A stretch of DNA of 64,000 nt, from positions 124,001 to 188,000 of the forward strand of contig NZ_JANARS010000004.1 in the NCBI RefSeq assembly GCF_024199985.1, written 5' to 3'. The position numbers and the translations under genes are program-made. The DNA comes from Nocardioides pinisoli. GTDB taxonomy: Bacteria; Actinomycetota; Actinomycetes; Propionibacteriales; Nocardioidaceae. Shown here piece after piece: positions 18,535-25,440 of the stretch. Within the stretch, counting starts at the first letter, position 1, and each line of letters opens with the position of its first letter. A model generated the notes under the pieces. It had not been told where the DNA came from. It searched no databases and saw only the letters and a program-made list of their open reading frames with translations.

Positions 18535-19776
18535 ATGAGCATCGACGTACGTCCCTCGGAGGACGCAGCGAAGTACCTGGCCACCGATCAGCTCGTCTGG
18601 TTCGGCGAGGTCACCGACTCTGACGCGGAGCAGCTGCGCCTGGGACTCCCGCAGGACCAGCGGTTCGTCGTCGACCTGCCCGACGGCCCCGACGACCTGC
18701 ACAGCGGGATCTACGGCGTGCGCCCGATGGAGATGTCGTTGCCCGGCGGCTCCGTCGTACCGATCGCCGGCCTCACCTGGGTCGGCGTGCACCCCGACGC
18801 CCGGCGCCGGGGCGTGCTCGCCGCGATGATGACCGACCACCTGGCCCGCACCCGAGCGGCCGGCACCGCCGTGTCGGCCCTCCACGCGAGCGAGGCCGCC
18901 ATCTACGGACGCTTCGGCTACGGCAGCGCGGTGCTGACGCACCAGGTCGACCTCGGCCGCGGTACGACGTTCACCGCGCCCCACCTCGAGGACGACCTCG
19001 CCGGGACCACGACGCACCTCGTGGACATGGCGGCTCCCGGGGTGACCGAGCGGATGCGCGCCTGCCAGCTGGCCGTGGCGCCCGACTTCCCGGGCACCAT
19101 CGTCGGCTCCCCCGACTTCTTCTCGCTCCTGGCTCACGAGCCACCCGAGCAGCTGCGCGACAAGGAGCGGCGCCGCGTCCTCTTCGCCCGCCGTGACGGC
19201 CGGGACGTCGGCTTCACCGGCCTGCGCCGGGAGCACAAGTGGGACAACGCCCGGCCGTCGGGCACCGTGGTCGTCGGCACCCTGTGCGGCGACCCCGCCG
19301 CCCGGCTCGCCCTCGCCCGCCGCGTCGTCGACGTCGACCTGATGGGCACGACCAAGCTGGAGAACGTCGGCCTCGACGACCCGCTCCTCGCGTGGATCGG
19401 CGGCCCGCGCAGCACCGGCAGCCTCCAGACCTGGGACAGCACCTGGGTGCGCCTCGTAGACCTCGAGGCGGCCTGGCCGCTGCGGTCCTACGAGGCCGAC
19501 TGCGACGTCGTCGTCGAGGTCGCCGACCGCTACGCCCCCTGGAACGCCGGCCGCTGGCGGCTGACGGCCTCGTCCGCGGCCGGCTCGGCCACGCGCACCG
19601 ACGCCGGGGCCGACCTCGCCCTCGACGTGGCCGTCCTCGGTGCCGGCTACCTCGGCCACGGCATCGGCGGGCTGCTCCGGGCCGGGCTCGTGCAGGAGCG
19701 CCGCCCCGGTGCGTACGCCGACCTGGCGCGGGCGATGCGCACCGCGGTCGCGCCGGAGCCGTCGATCGGCTTCTGA
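18535..19776 (+). CDS. Eis-like GNAT N-acetyltransferase
   Basis: 413 residues, the length of the Eis (enhanced intracellular survival) family rather than a plain GNAT. The first domain has the acetyl-CoA motif VGVHPDARRRGVLAAMM (about 81-97) and HASEAAIYGRFGYG, characteristic of Eis. A second GNAT-fold and a C-terminal sterol-carrier-like domain follow. The chain ends in Phe, whose terminal carboxylate acts as base in characterised Eis proteins. Mycobacterial Eis acetylates amino groups including aminoglycosides; substrates here are unknown. The ATG start is short of upstream sequence similarity and has a weak ribosome site. Confidence 0.88.
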   Translation: MSIDVRPSEDAAKYLATDQLVWFGEVTDSDAEQLRLGLPQDQRFVVDLPDGPDDLHSGIYGVRPMEMSLPGGSVVPIAGLTWVGVHPDARRRGVLAAMMTDHLARTRAAGTAVSALHASEAAIYGRFGYGSAVLTHQVDLGRGTTFTAPHLEDDLAGTTTHLVDMAAPGVTERMRACQLAVAPDFPGTIVGSPDFFSLLAHEPPEQLRDKERRRVLFARRDGRDVGFTGLRREHKWDNARPSGTVVVGTLCGDPAARLALARRVVDVDLMGTTKLENVGLDDPLLAWIGGPRSTGSLQTWDSTWVRLVDLEAAWPLRSYEADCDVVVEVADRYAPWNAGRWRLTASSAAGSATRTDAGADLALDVAVLGAGYLGHGIGGLLRAGLVQERRPGAYADLARAMRTAVAPEPSIGF

Positions 19777-19811
19777 CGCCCCGGGCGGCGCCGGTGGGCG
19801 TCGCGCCCGCG

Positions 19812-20196
19812 TCAGTCCAGGGCGTCGGTCCATCCCGGTCGCCGCAAGCGCCACCACCAGGATCGCCACGTCGATCACGATCCCCCACACCAGCTGGCGG
19901 TCCCAGTAGACGACGAGCACCGCGAGCGAGGCGACGGCACCCACGACGGCCAGGCCGGCCCACATCGGCGCCAGGAGCGGGACGCCCCAGACGGCGAGCC
20001 CGAGGAGGGCGAACGCGGCGACGACAACGGCGACGAGGACGATCCCCACCGGCCGGCGTGCCTGCTCGGGAAGCAGCCACGACCGGTCGAGGTGGAACGG
20101 CCAGGCAGCGTCCTTCGACGAGACGAACCACATCAGGTGCACCGGGCCGTGGGCGACGAGCAGGCCACCCACGACGATGCGCAGCACGGTCCCCAC
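19812..20196 (-). pseudogene. small four-helix membrane protein, probably frameshifted near its 3' end
   Basis: From ATG 20196 about 120 residues form four hydrophobic segments: VLRIVVGGLLVAHGPVHLMWF, IVLVAVVVAAFALLGLAVW, WAGLAVVGAVASLAVLVVYW and IVIDVAILVVALAATG. After ATG the reading frame does not stop; it runs on for more than 1.7 kb antisense through the Eis-like and SRPBCC genes in Arg/Pro/Ala-rich junk. One base less around 19831-19836 would give WTDALD and a TGA at 19812-19814, a normal 127-residue protein. So a +1 change, real or a sequencing error, is likely. Family not recognised. 92 bp downstream of the malic enzyme gene on the same strand. Confidence 0.6.
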
Positions 20197-20280
20197 GGAG
20201 CCTCCCGCAGCACGTCACCAGGACTGCCTGCGACGCTACCTCCGCGGCGCCCCGGCCCGCGTCGACCCGTTGGGGTAGAT

Positions 20281-20297
20281 CGGCGCTGTCAGCGCCG
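20281..20297 (-). terminator. possible hairpin at the 3' end of the malic enzyme gene
   Basis: CGGCGCT / AGCGCCG, a 7-bp stem with a 3-nt loop overlapping the stop codon of the malic enzyme gene. Short and without a U-tract, so only a weak candidate. Confidence 0.3.
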
Positions 20298-21461
20298 GGC
20301 GACCCCGTCGCGACGAGCGGCGTCGGCCACCGCCGAGCGCACCGCCCCCGGCACCCGCGGGTCGAAGGGAGACGGGATGACGAGGTCCTCGCGCAGGTCG
20401 GCGCCGACGAGCTCGGCGAGGGCGGTCGCGGCCGCGACCTTCATGCCCTCGGTGATCGCGGTGGCGTGGACGTCGAACGCCCCGCGGAAGATGCCGGGGA
20501 AGGCCAGCACGTTGTTGATCTGGTTGGGGAAGTCGGAGCGGCCGGTGGCGACCACCCGGGCGTACTTGTGCGCCAGGTCGGGGTGCACCTCGGGCGTCGG
20601 GTTGGCCAGGCCGAAGATGATCGCGTCGTCGGCCATGGAGGCCACGATCTCCTCGGGCACCTGTCCGCCCGAGACGCCGATGTAGACGTCGGCGCCCGCC
20701 ATCATGTCGGCGAGCGTGCCGCTGCGGCCGAAGTGGTCGGCCGTGTCGCGGGCGAGGGCGGCCTTCACCGCGGTGAGGTCCGAGCGCGTCGAGGTGAGGA
20801 CCCCCTGCCGGTCGAGCACCGCGATGTCACGCACCCCGGCCTGGAGCAGGATCCGCGCCACGGCGACGCCGGCGGCACCGGCGCCCTGCACGACCACGCG
20901 CGCCGTGGCGGCGTCGCGTCCGGTCAGCCGGAGGGCGTTGGTCAGCGCGGCCAGCGCGACGACGGCGGTGCCGTGCTGGTCGTCGTGGAAGACCGGGATG
21001 TCGAGGCGCTCCTTGAGCCGGGCCTCGATCTCGAAGCAGCGCGGGGCGGAGATGTCCTCCAGGTTGATGCCGCCGAAGCTCGGCGCCAGGCGGACGACGG
21101 TCTCGATGATCTCGTCGACGTCGGTCGTGTCGAGGCAGATCGGCACGGCGTCGACCCCGCCGAACTGCTTGAAGAGCACCGCCTTGCCCTCCATCACCGG
21201 CATGGCGGCGGCCGGGCCGATGTCGCCCAGGCCGAGGACCGCGGTGCCGTCGGTGACGACGGCGACCGTGTTGGGCACCCACGTGTAGTGCTGGGTCATC
21301 GAGGGGTCGGCGGCGATGGCCTCGCACACCCGCGCGACGCCGGGCGTGTAGGCGAGCGAGAGCTCCTCGGGGCCGGTCAGCGCCGCCGTCGAGACGATCT
21401 CCATCTTGCCGCCGAGGTGCAGGTCGAAGACGGGGTCGCCGGCGTGCGGGTGCGAGGCCAT
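20289..21461 (-). CDS. NAD(P)-dependent malic enzyme
   Basis: 390 residues, the short bacterial form. The start was placed at [12 protein letters not shown] because upstream codons do not resemble the family. Motifs: [10 protein letters not shown] (about 37-46, with the proton-shuttle Tyr), [13 protein letters not shown] (catalytic Lys, about 92-104), [14 protein letters not shown], the metal-site segment [10 protein letters not shown], and the Rossmann [10 protein letters not shown]. It decarboxylates malate to pyruvate with NAD or NADP; which cofactor cannot be decided by eye. It lies 20 bp downstream of the sodX-like gene on the same strand, so it may share a transcript although the functions are unrelated. 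Confidence 0.93.
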   Translation of the reverse strand: MASHPHAGDPVFDLHLGGKMEIVSTAALTGPEELSLAYTPGVARVCEAIAADPSMTQHYTWVPNTVAVVTDGTAVLGLGDIGPAAAMPVMEGKAVLFKQFGGVDAVPICLDTTDVDEIIETVVRLAPSFGGINLEDISAPRCFEIEARLKERLDIPVFHDDQHGTAVVALAALTNALRLTGRDAATARVVVQGAGAAGVAVARILLQAGVRDIAVLDRQGVLTSTRSDLTAVKAALARDTADHFGRSGTLADMMAGADVYIGVSGGQVPEEIVASMADDAIIFGLANPTPEVHPDLAHKYARVVATGRSDFPNQINNVLAFPGIFRGAFDVHATAITEGMKVAAATALAELVGADLREDLVIPSPFDPRVPGAVRSAVADAARRDGVARR

Positions 21462-21481
21462 GCCCGGGATACTGGCACAGG

Positions 21482-21862
21482 TCAGGGTCGCGGGAGCCGC
21501 CGTCCCACGCGTGGGAAAGGCCACACCCGCAGCCGGACGACGGCCAGCACGTCAGCCTCCGGCACCGGCCCGCGGTGGCGCGAGTCGACGCCCTCGTCGG
21601 GGTTGTCGCTCAGCAGCCACCAGCCGGCTGCGCCGGAGCGCGTACGACGCTCCTCGACCGCCCGCTTGACCGCGAGGGTCCCGTCGGCGAACCGGGCGAC
21701 GACCAGGTCACCGGGCCGGGGCGAGGCGCCATAGCGGACCAGCAGCAGGTCACCGTCGCGGAGCGCCGGGAGCATCGACCGGCCACGGACCACGGCCGTC
21801 CCGAACGGGGGCCCGGAGCGTCCACCCCGAGGGGCGGGACCCCGCTGCCGACGCCTCTCCAC
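21482..21862 (-). CDS. sodX: S26-family peptidase, nickel-SOD maturation protease
   Basis: About 126 residues from the GTG at 21862. It has GRSMLPALRDGD with the nucleophile Ser (SMxP motif) and, after DLVVARFADG, the general-base Lys in TLAVKRAV. LLSDNPDEGVDSRHRGPV is the SDN-x-x-x-SxD/RxxG box of type I signal peptidases. The membrane anchor of ordinary SipA/LepB is missing, as expected for SodX, which trims the propeptide of nickel superoxide dismutase inside the cell. sodN lies divergently 51 bp away, as in other actinobacteria. The start codon is uncertain; a GTG slightly further upstream would overlap the sodN promoter. Confidence 0.85.
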   Translation of the reverse strand: MERRRQRGPAPRGGRSGPPFGTAVVRGRSMLPALRDGDLLLVRYGASPRPGDLVVARFADGTLAVKRAVEERRTRSGAAGWWLLSDNPDEGVDSRHRGPVPEADVLAVVRLRVWPFPRVGRRLPRP

Positions 21863-21913
21863 GCGGAGTAGTGTCGCAGCCGAGTGCACATTCCCCCGAT
21901 CGAGAGGAACACG

Positions 21914-22315
21914 ATGCTTCGCCACCTGCTTGCCCCGACCGTCGAGGTCTCCGCCCACTGCGACCTGCCCTGCGGCGTCTACGACCCCGCCCAGGCGCGC
22001 ATCGAGGCCGAGTCCATCAAGGCGATCATCGCCAAGGTCGCCGACAACGACGACCCCGACTTCCGCACCCGCGCCATCCTCATCAAGGAGCAGCGCTCGG
22101 AGCTCGTCAAGCACCACCTGTGGGTGCTGTGGACCGACTACTTCAAGCCCCCGCACTTCGAGAAGTACCCCCAGCTCCACACGCTGGTCAACGAGGCGAC
22201 CAAGCTGGCCGGCGCCTCCGGCACCAAGGGTGAGCTCGACGCCGGCAAGGCCGACGAGCTGCTCGCCAAGATCGACGAGATCGCCGAGATCTTCTGGGAG
22301 ACGAAGAAGGCCTGA
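21914..22315 (+). CDS. sodN: nickel superoxide dismutase precursor
   Basis: 133 residues from ATG 21914, with GAGAGGA spaced correctly; an earlier in-frame GTG is less likely. The 14-residue propeptide MLRHLLAPTVEVSA is followed by the nickel hook HCDLPCGVYDP, with His15, Cys16 and Cys20 becoming the metal ligands after cleavage in front of His15. Then comes a four-helix bundle with KHHLWVLWTDYFKPPHFEKYP and a C-terminus IFWETKKA. The enzyme disproportionates superoxide in the cytoplasm as a hexamer. The neighbouring sodX should supply the protease. In Streptomyces this pair is controlled by nickel through Nur; I could not identify an operator in the 51-bp gap. Confidence 0.97.
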   Translation: MLRHLLAPTVEVSAHCDLPCGVYDPAQARIEAESIKAIIAKVADNDDPDFRTRAILIKEQRSELVKHHLWVLWTDYFKPPHFEKYPQLHTLVNEATKLAGASGTKGELDAGKADELLAKIDEIAEIFWETKKA

Positions 22316-22457
22316 GCGAAGCGAAGGCCTTCGAGTCATCAAGCGCGACCGAGCCTGCGAGGTCGTGACCGCGGAAGAATGCCTGAGCCCGGTGAAGGCC
22401 TTCGAGTCATCAAGCGCGACCGAGCCTGCGAGGTCGCGACCGCGGAAGAAGGCCTGA
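22303..22457. repeat. 71-bp tandem repeat, two full units plus a partial third
   Basis: Unit 1 is 22303-22373, unit 2 is 22374-22444, and a third breaks off at 22457 after GAAGAAGGCCTGA. The units differ at only a few positions. Unit 1 starts inside the last codons of sodN, so the sodN stop (CCTGA) recurs at the head of each unit. Each unit contains AAGGCCTT and a small hairpin GCGACC / GGTCGC (GGTCGT in unit 1). Non-coding as far as I can see. Confidence 0.9.
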
Positions 22458-22474
22458 CGCCCGCTCGCTCCGAC

Positions 22475-22502
22475 GCCGCACCGACCTCCGGGTCGGTGCG
22501 GC
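22475..22502 (+). terminator. intrinsic terminator downstream of sodN
   Basis: Perfect 12-bp stem GCCGCACCGACC / GGTCGGTGCGGC with a TCCG loop, followed by GTTCGTCTCGTTCG. The strongest hairpin in the sodN 3' region; it ends the sodN transcript after the tandem repeat. Confidence 0.85.
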
Positions 22503-22572
22503 GTTCGTCTCGTTCGGGACCGCCGGGGCCACCCTTCTGGCTAGGCTCCGGCTCAGCGGACGGGAGGTGTCG

Positions 22573-23229
22573 ATGATCGAGCAGGTCAGGCTGCGTGACG
22601 GCACGGACGCCTTCGTCGTGCCCCTGGAGCGCACCGACCGGGCCACCCTGGCGGAGGAGTTCGAGACCCTCTCCCCCGAGTCGCAGCGCCGGCGCTTCCT
22701 CGCACCGGTCCGGCACCTGAGCGACGCGATGCTGGAGCACCTCGTCGACGACGTCGACGGCGTCGACCACGTGGCCCTCGTGCTCTGCGCGGAGACGCGC
22801 CCCGACGTCTACGACCCCATCGCCCTGGCCCGGATGGTCCGCTACGCCGACGTCACCGACGCGGCGGACCTCGCCGTCACCGTCAAGGACGAGTGGCAGG
22901 GCCGCGGCGTCGCGACGGTGCTGCTCGAGGTGCTGTCGCGGCAGCGCCCGTTGGGCGTCGAGCGGATCGTCACCGAGGTCCTCCAGGACAACCCGGCCTC
23001 GGTGGCGATGCTCCGGCACCTCGGTGCGGTGTCGCTGGAGGACGAGGGCCACGGGGTCTACGGCGCCGTCGTCGAGCTCGAACCGCTGACGCCGGTCGAC
23101 GGTGCGACCGCGGCGCCCCAACCGGTCCCCGGAGCACGAGTCGGCGTCAGGGCGGCCCCGCTGCTGCGCGAGCGCCACCGCCGGGAGGAGCTCCGCACAC
23201 GCGACCAGGTGTGTCCGTGGTTCCACTGA
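22573..23229 (+). CDS. GNAT family N-acetyltransferase
   Basis: 218 residues from ATG 22573, placed by GGGAGG six bases upstream. It has LSPESQRRRFL (about 34-44), common to the GNAT proteins fused to or near CoA-ligase-like protein acetyltransferases, and the acetyl-CoA motif VKDEWQGRGVATVLLEVL (about 108-125), then DNPASVAMLRHLGA. The C-terminal ~50 residues are Ala/Arg/Pro-rich and probably disordered. Substrate unknown. Confidence 0.85.
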   Translation: MIEQVRLRDGTDAFVVPLERTDRATLAEEFETLSPESQRRRFLAPVRHLSDAMLEHLVDDVDGVDHVALVLCAETRPDVYDPIALARMVRYADVTDAADLAVTVKDEWQGRGVATVLLEVLSRQRPLGVERIVTEVLQDNPASVAMLRHLGAVSLEDEGHGVYGAVVELEPLTPVDGATAAPQPVPGARVGVRAAPLLRERHRREELRTRDQVCPWFH

Positions 23230-23284
23230 TCGTGACGGCTAGGGTGTGCGGAGCATCGGCCTCGAGGACGGGACACTGACGCAG

Positions 23285-23701
23285 ATGGCAGACAACACGG
23301 GGGCATCTCGCGCCGACGTCGAGCTCCGGCTCCCAGCCGAGGGGGCCTACGCGACGATCGTCCGGACCACGGCGGCCGGGCTCGCTGCGCGCATGGACTT
23401 CACCATCGACGACATCGAGGACCTGCGCATCGCCATCGGGGAGGCGAGCGCGCTGGTCATCCCCGAGGCCGACCCCACCACCGACCTCGTCGCGCGCTTC
23501 TGGTTCGGCCACGGCTCGATGACCGTCGAGCTGGAGGTCGAGGCGATGGATTCCCCCCCGCTCGACACCGAGAGCTTCGCCTGGCAGGTGCTCGACACGA
23601 TGGCGCAGGACGCGTCGGCAGGACCCGAGGGTGGACGCTTCCGCGTCCGCTTCACGGTGACGTCGGCGGTCGCTGCGGGAATGACAGGTGCCGAGCTCTG
23701 A
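23285..23701 (+). CDS. rsbW: RsbW/UsfX-type anti-sigma factor
   Basis: 138 residues. An HATPase-like GHKL fold: VELRLPAEGAYATIVRTTAAGLAAR, then DIEDLRIAIGEASALVIP in the place of the N-box, then SFAWQVLDTMAQDA. The canonical catalytic Asn of the N-box is absent, as I recall for mycobacterial UsfX, so it may bind sigma without being an efficient kinase. It ends one base before the sigma factor gene, the usual anti-sigma/SigF arrangement. It should hold SigF inactive until an anti-anti-sigma factor, not present in this window, releases it. Confidence 0.85.
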   Translation: MADNTGASRADVELRLPAEGAYATIVRTTAAGLAARMDFTIDDIEDLRIAIGEASALVIPEADPTTDLVARFWFGHGSMTVELEVEAMDSPPLDTESFAWQVLDTMAQDASAGPEGGRFRVRFTVTSAVAAGMTGAEL

Positions 23702-23702
23702 C

Positions 23703-24551
23703 ATGAGCCGAGACACGGGGGACACGGGGGATCACACGGCAGCCGAGGCTGCCCTCGAGCGGGAGGTGCACGACGAGGTCGCACTCAGCGGCCTCGAGCA
23801 CCTGCGGGCGCGCAGCGCCGAGCTGTTCGGCGTGCTGCACGACGACGAGGCGAGCAGCGCCGAGCGGGCGGTCGCACGCGACGACCTGGTGCACCTGCAC
23901 CTGTCGCTGGTCGAGCACTGCGCCCGCCGCTTCCGCAACCGCGGGGAGCCGTTCGAGGACTTGGTGCAGGTCGGCACCATCGGCCTGATCAAGGCGGTCG
24001 ACCGCTTCGAGACCGACCGCGGCGTGGAGTTCTCGACCTACGCGACGCCGACGGTGATCGGCGAGATCAAGCGCCACTTCCGCGACAAGGGCTGGGCGAT
24101 CCGGGTGCCACGCCGCCTGCAGGAGCTGCGGATGCAGATCGGCGGCGCCACCGGCGAGCTCACCCAGAAGCTGGGCCGCTCCCCCACCCCCCGCGAGCTG
24201 GCCGAGGTCATCGGCTGCACGGTCGAGGAGATCATGGAGGGCATCGAGTCCTCCCACGCCTACGCGACGCTGTCGCTCGACGCCTCCGACGACGACGATG
24301 ACGGCCCGCCCGCCATGCTCGCCTCGCTCGGGGTCGAGGACGCCAACATCGAGCACGTCGAGGTCCGCGAGTCGATCAAGCCCCTGCTCGAGGGCCTCGG
24401 CGAGCGCGAGAAGCGCATCCTGCTGCTGCGCTTCTTCAAGAACATGACCCAGTCCCAGATCGCCGAGGAGATCGGGGTCTCCCAGATGCACGTCTCCAGG
24501 CTGCTGACGCGCACGCTCGCCCAGCTGCGTACGTCACTCGAGGCCGACTGA
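23703..24551 (+). CDS. sigF: SigF/SigB-type (group 3) RNA polymerase sigma factor
   Basis: 282 residues from the ATG one base after the anti-sigma gene. Region 2 has FEDLVQVGTIGLIKAVDRFETDRGVEFSTYATPTVIGEIKRHFRD (about 81-125) with WAIRVPRRLQEL. Region 3 has LGRSPTPRELAEVIG. Region 4 helix-turn-helix is MTQSQIAEEIGVSQMHVSRLL near the C-terminus. This class runs general-stress or late-growth programmes in actinobacteria. Coupled to and presumably inhibited by the preceding RsbW-like protein. Convergent with the next gene. Confidence 0.93.
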   Translation: MSRDTGDTGDHTAAEAALEREVHDEVALSGLEHLRARSAELFGVLHDDEASSAERAVARDDLVHLHLSLVEHCARRFRNRGEPFEDLVQVGTIGLIKAVDRFETDRGVEFSTYATPTVIGEIKRHFRDKGWAIRVPRRLQELRMQIGGATGELTQKLGRSPTPRELAEVIGCTVEEIMEGIESSHAYATLSLDASDDDDDGPPAMLASLGVEDANIEHVEVRESIKPLLEGLGEREKRILLLRFFKNMTQSQIAEEIGVSQMHVSRLLTRTLAQLRTSLEAD

Positions 24552-24584
24552 CCCCACCGACCCGGGCGAGCCGTCGGGCCCGCG

Positions 24585-25004
24585 TCACTCCTCGTGCGGG
24601 GCTTCCTCCTCCAGCACCCGCGTGGTCGCGGGGTGGAGCAGGCCTGCGATGACGACCAGCCCGGCGACCGCGAGCCCGATCGCGACGAACGTGGTGGGGG
24701 CGTCTCGGAAGTTCCACGCCAGGCCGAGCTGGATCAGCTGGGCCATCACGACCGGCCCGCGCGCCCAGCGGCGCGCCTTCCACAGCGACCAGGCGCACCA
24801 CATCAGCCCGGCCGCGGCAGCGAGGAAGAACACCGTGGTGGTAACCCCCATGGTGAGCCGGGTCGATTGCAGGCTGACCAGCTCGAGGACGCCGAGGACG
24901 AGGAGCAGGAAGGCCTCGACCGCGACCAAACCTGCGGCTACCGCGAGCGGAGGCGGCGCGGTATCGTCTCGGCCACGGGGATCCACCGGGGGCGTAACAG
25001 TCAC
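24585..25004 (-). CDS. small integral membrane protein, unknown function
   Basis: About 139 residues from GTG 25004. Four hydrophobic helices: AVAAGLVAVEAFLLLVLGVLEL, VTTTVFFLAAAAGLMWCAWSLW, VVMAQLIQLGLAW and FVAIGLAVAGLVVIAGLL, ending in an acidic tail EEEAPHEE. No family name. No ribosome site precedes the GTG, but TACTGT sits six bases ahead, which would suit a leaderless transcript. The open frame also continues upstream to a TTG at 25061, so the start is uncertain. Confidence 0.7.
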   Translation of the reverse strand: MTVTPPVDPRGRDDTAPPPLAVAAGLVAVEAFLLLVLGVLELVSLQSTRLTMGVTTTVFFLAAAAGLMWCAWSLWKARRWARGPVVMAQLIQLGLAWNFRDAPTTFVAIGLAVAGLVVIAGLLHPATTRVLEEEAPHEE

Positions 25005-25050
25005 CGGACAACAGTAGTTGTGACGGACACGACCAGCAGCGGGGGTTGTG

Positions 25051-25060
25051 TGAACGTTCA
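25051..25060. promoter_or_regulatory. perfect palindrome in the whiB1 upstream region
   Basis: TGAACGTTCA, with a further TGAACGTCCG at about 25105. It lies ~100 bp before whiB1 and just ahead of the divergent membrane-protein gene. A possible operator, but short. A match to the CRP consensus used at mycobacterial whiB1 is not convincing. Confidence 0.3.
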
Positions 25061-25159
25061 AATGTTGTCAGTGTGGTCGCTGCGCTGTCAGGCGCCCGGG
25101 CCAGCTGAACGTCCGCAAACAGCAACCCGACGTGATGTGAAAGAGGGAATCCCCATCCC

Positions 25160-25411
25160 ATGGATTGGCGCAGCCGCTCCGCATGCCTCGACGAGGACCC
25201 TGAGCTGTTCTTCCCGATCGGCAACACCGGTCCCGCGATCCTCCAGATCGAGGAGGCCAAGCAGGTGTGCCGTCGCTGCGAGGTGCGCGAGCAGTGCCTC
25301 GCGTGGGCCCTCGAGGCGGGCCAGGACCACGGTGTCTGGGGTGGGCTGAGCGAGGACGAGCGTCGCGCGCTCAAGCGCCGCAACGCCCGGGCGCGGATCC
25401 GCACCGCCTGA
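25160..25411 (+). CDS. whiB1: WhiB1-type iron-sulfur transcriptional regulator
   Basis: 83 residues from ATG 25160 with AAAGAGGGAA upstream. The four cluster ligands are Cys9, Cys37, Cys40 and Cys46 (C-x2-C-x5-C). The GVWGG turn (58-62) is followed by the basic tail RRALKRRNARARIR that contacts DNA. Its length and the DEDPELFFPIGNTGPA segment are those of WhiB1/WblE, a [4Fe-4S] protein that binds the primary sigma factor and senses NO. It converges with pdtaS, the same pairing as in Mycobacterium tuberculosis. Confidence 0.95.
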   Translation: MDWRSRSACLDEDPELFFPIGNTGPAILQIEEAKQVCRRCEVREQCLAWALEAGQDHGVWGGLSEDERRALKRRNARARIRTA

Positions 25412-25440
25412 GCCCGCCCGCTCGAGCCCGACCGCCTGGC

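Noticed and set aside
18115-19811. Long minus-strand continuation of the four-helix membrane protein across the Eis-like gene
   Set aside because: The tail is antisense to a complete acetyltransferase and an SRPBCC gene and has no conserved features; a frameshift near 19831-19836 explains it.
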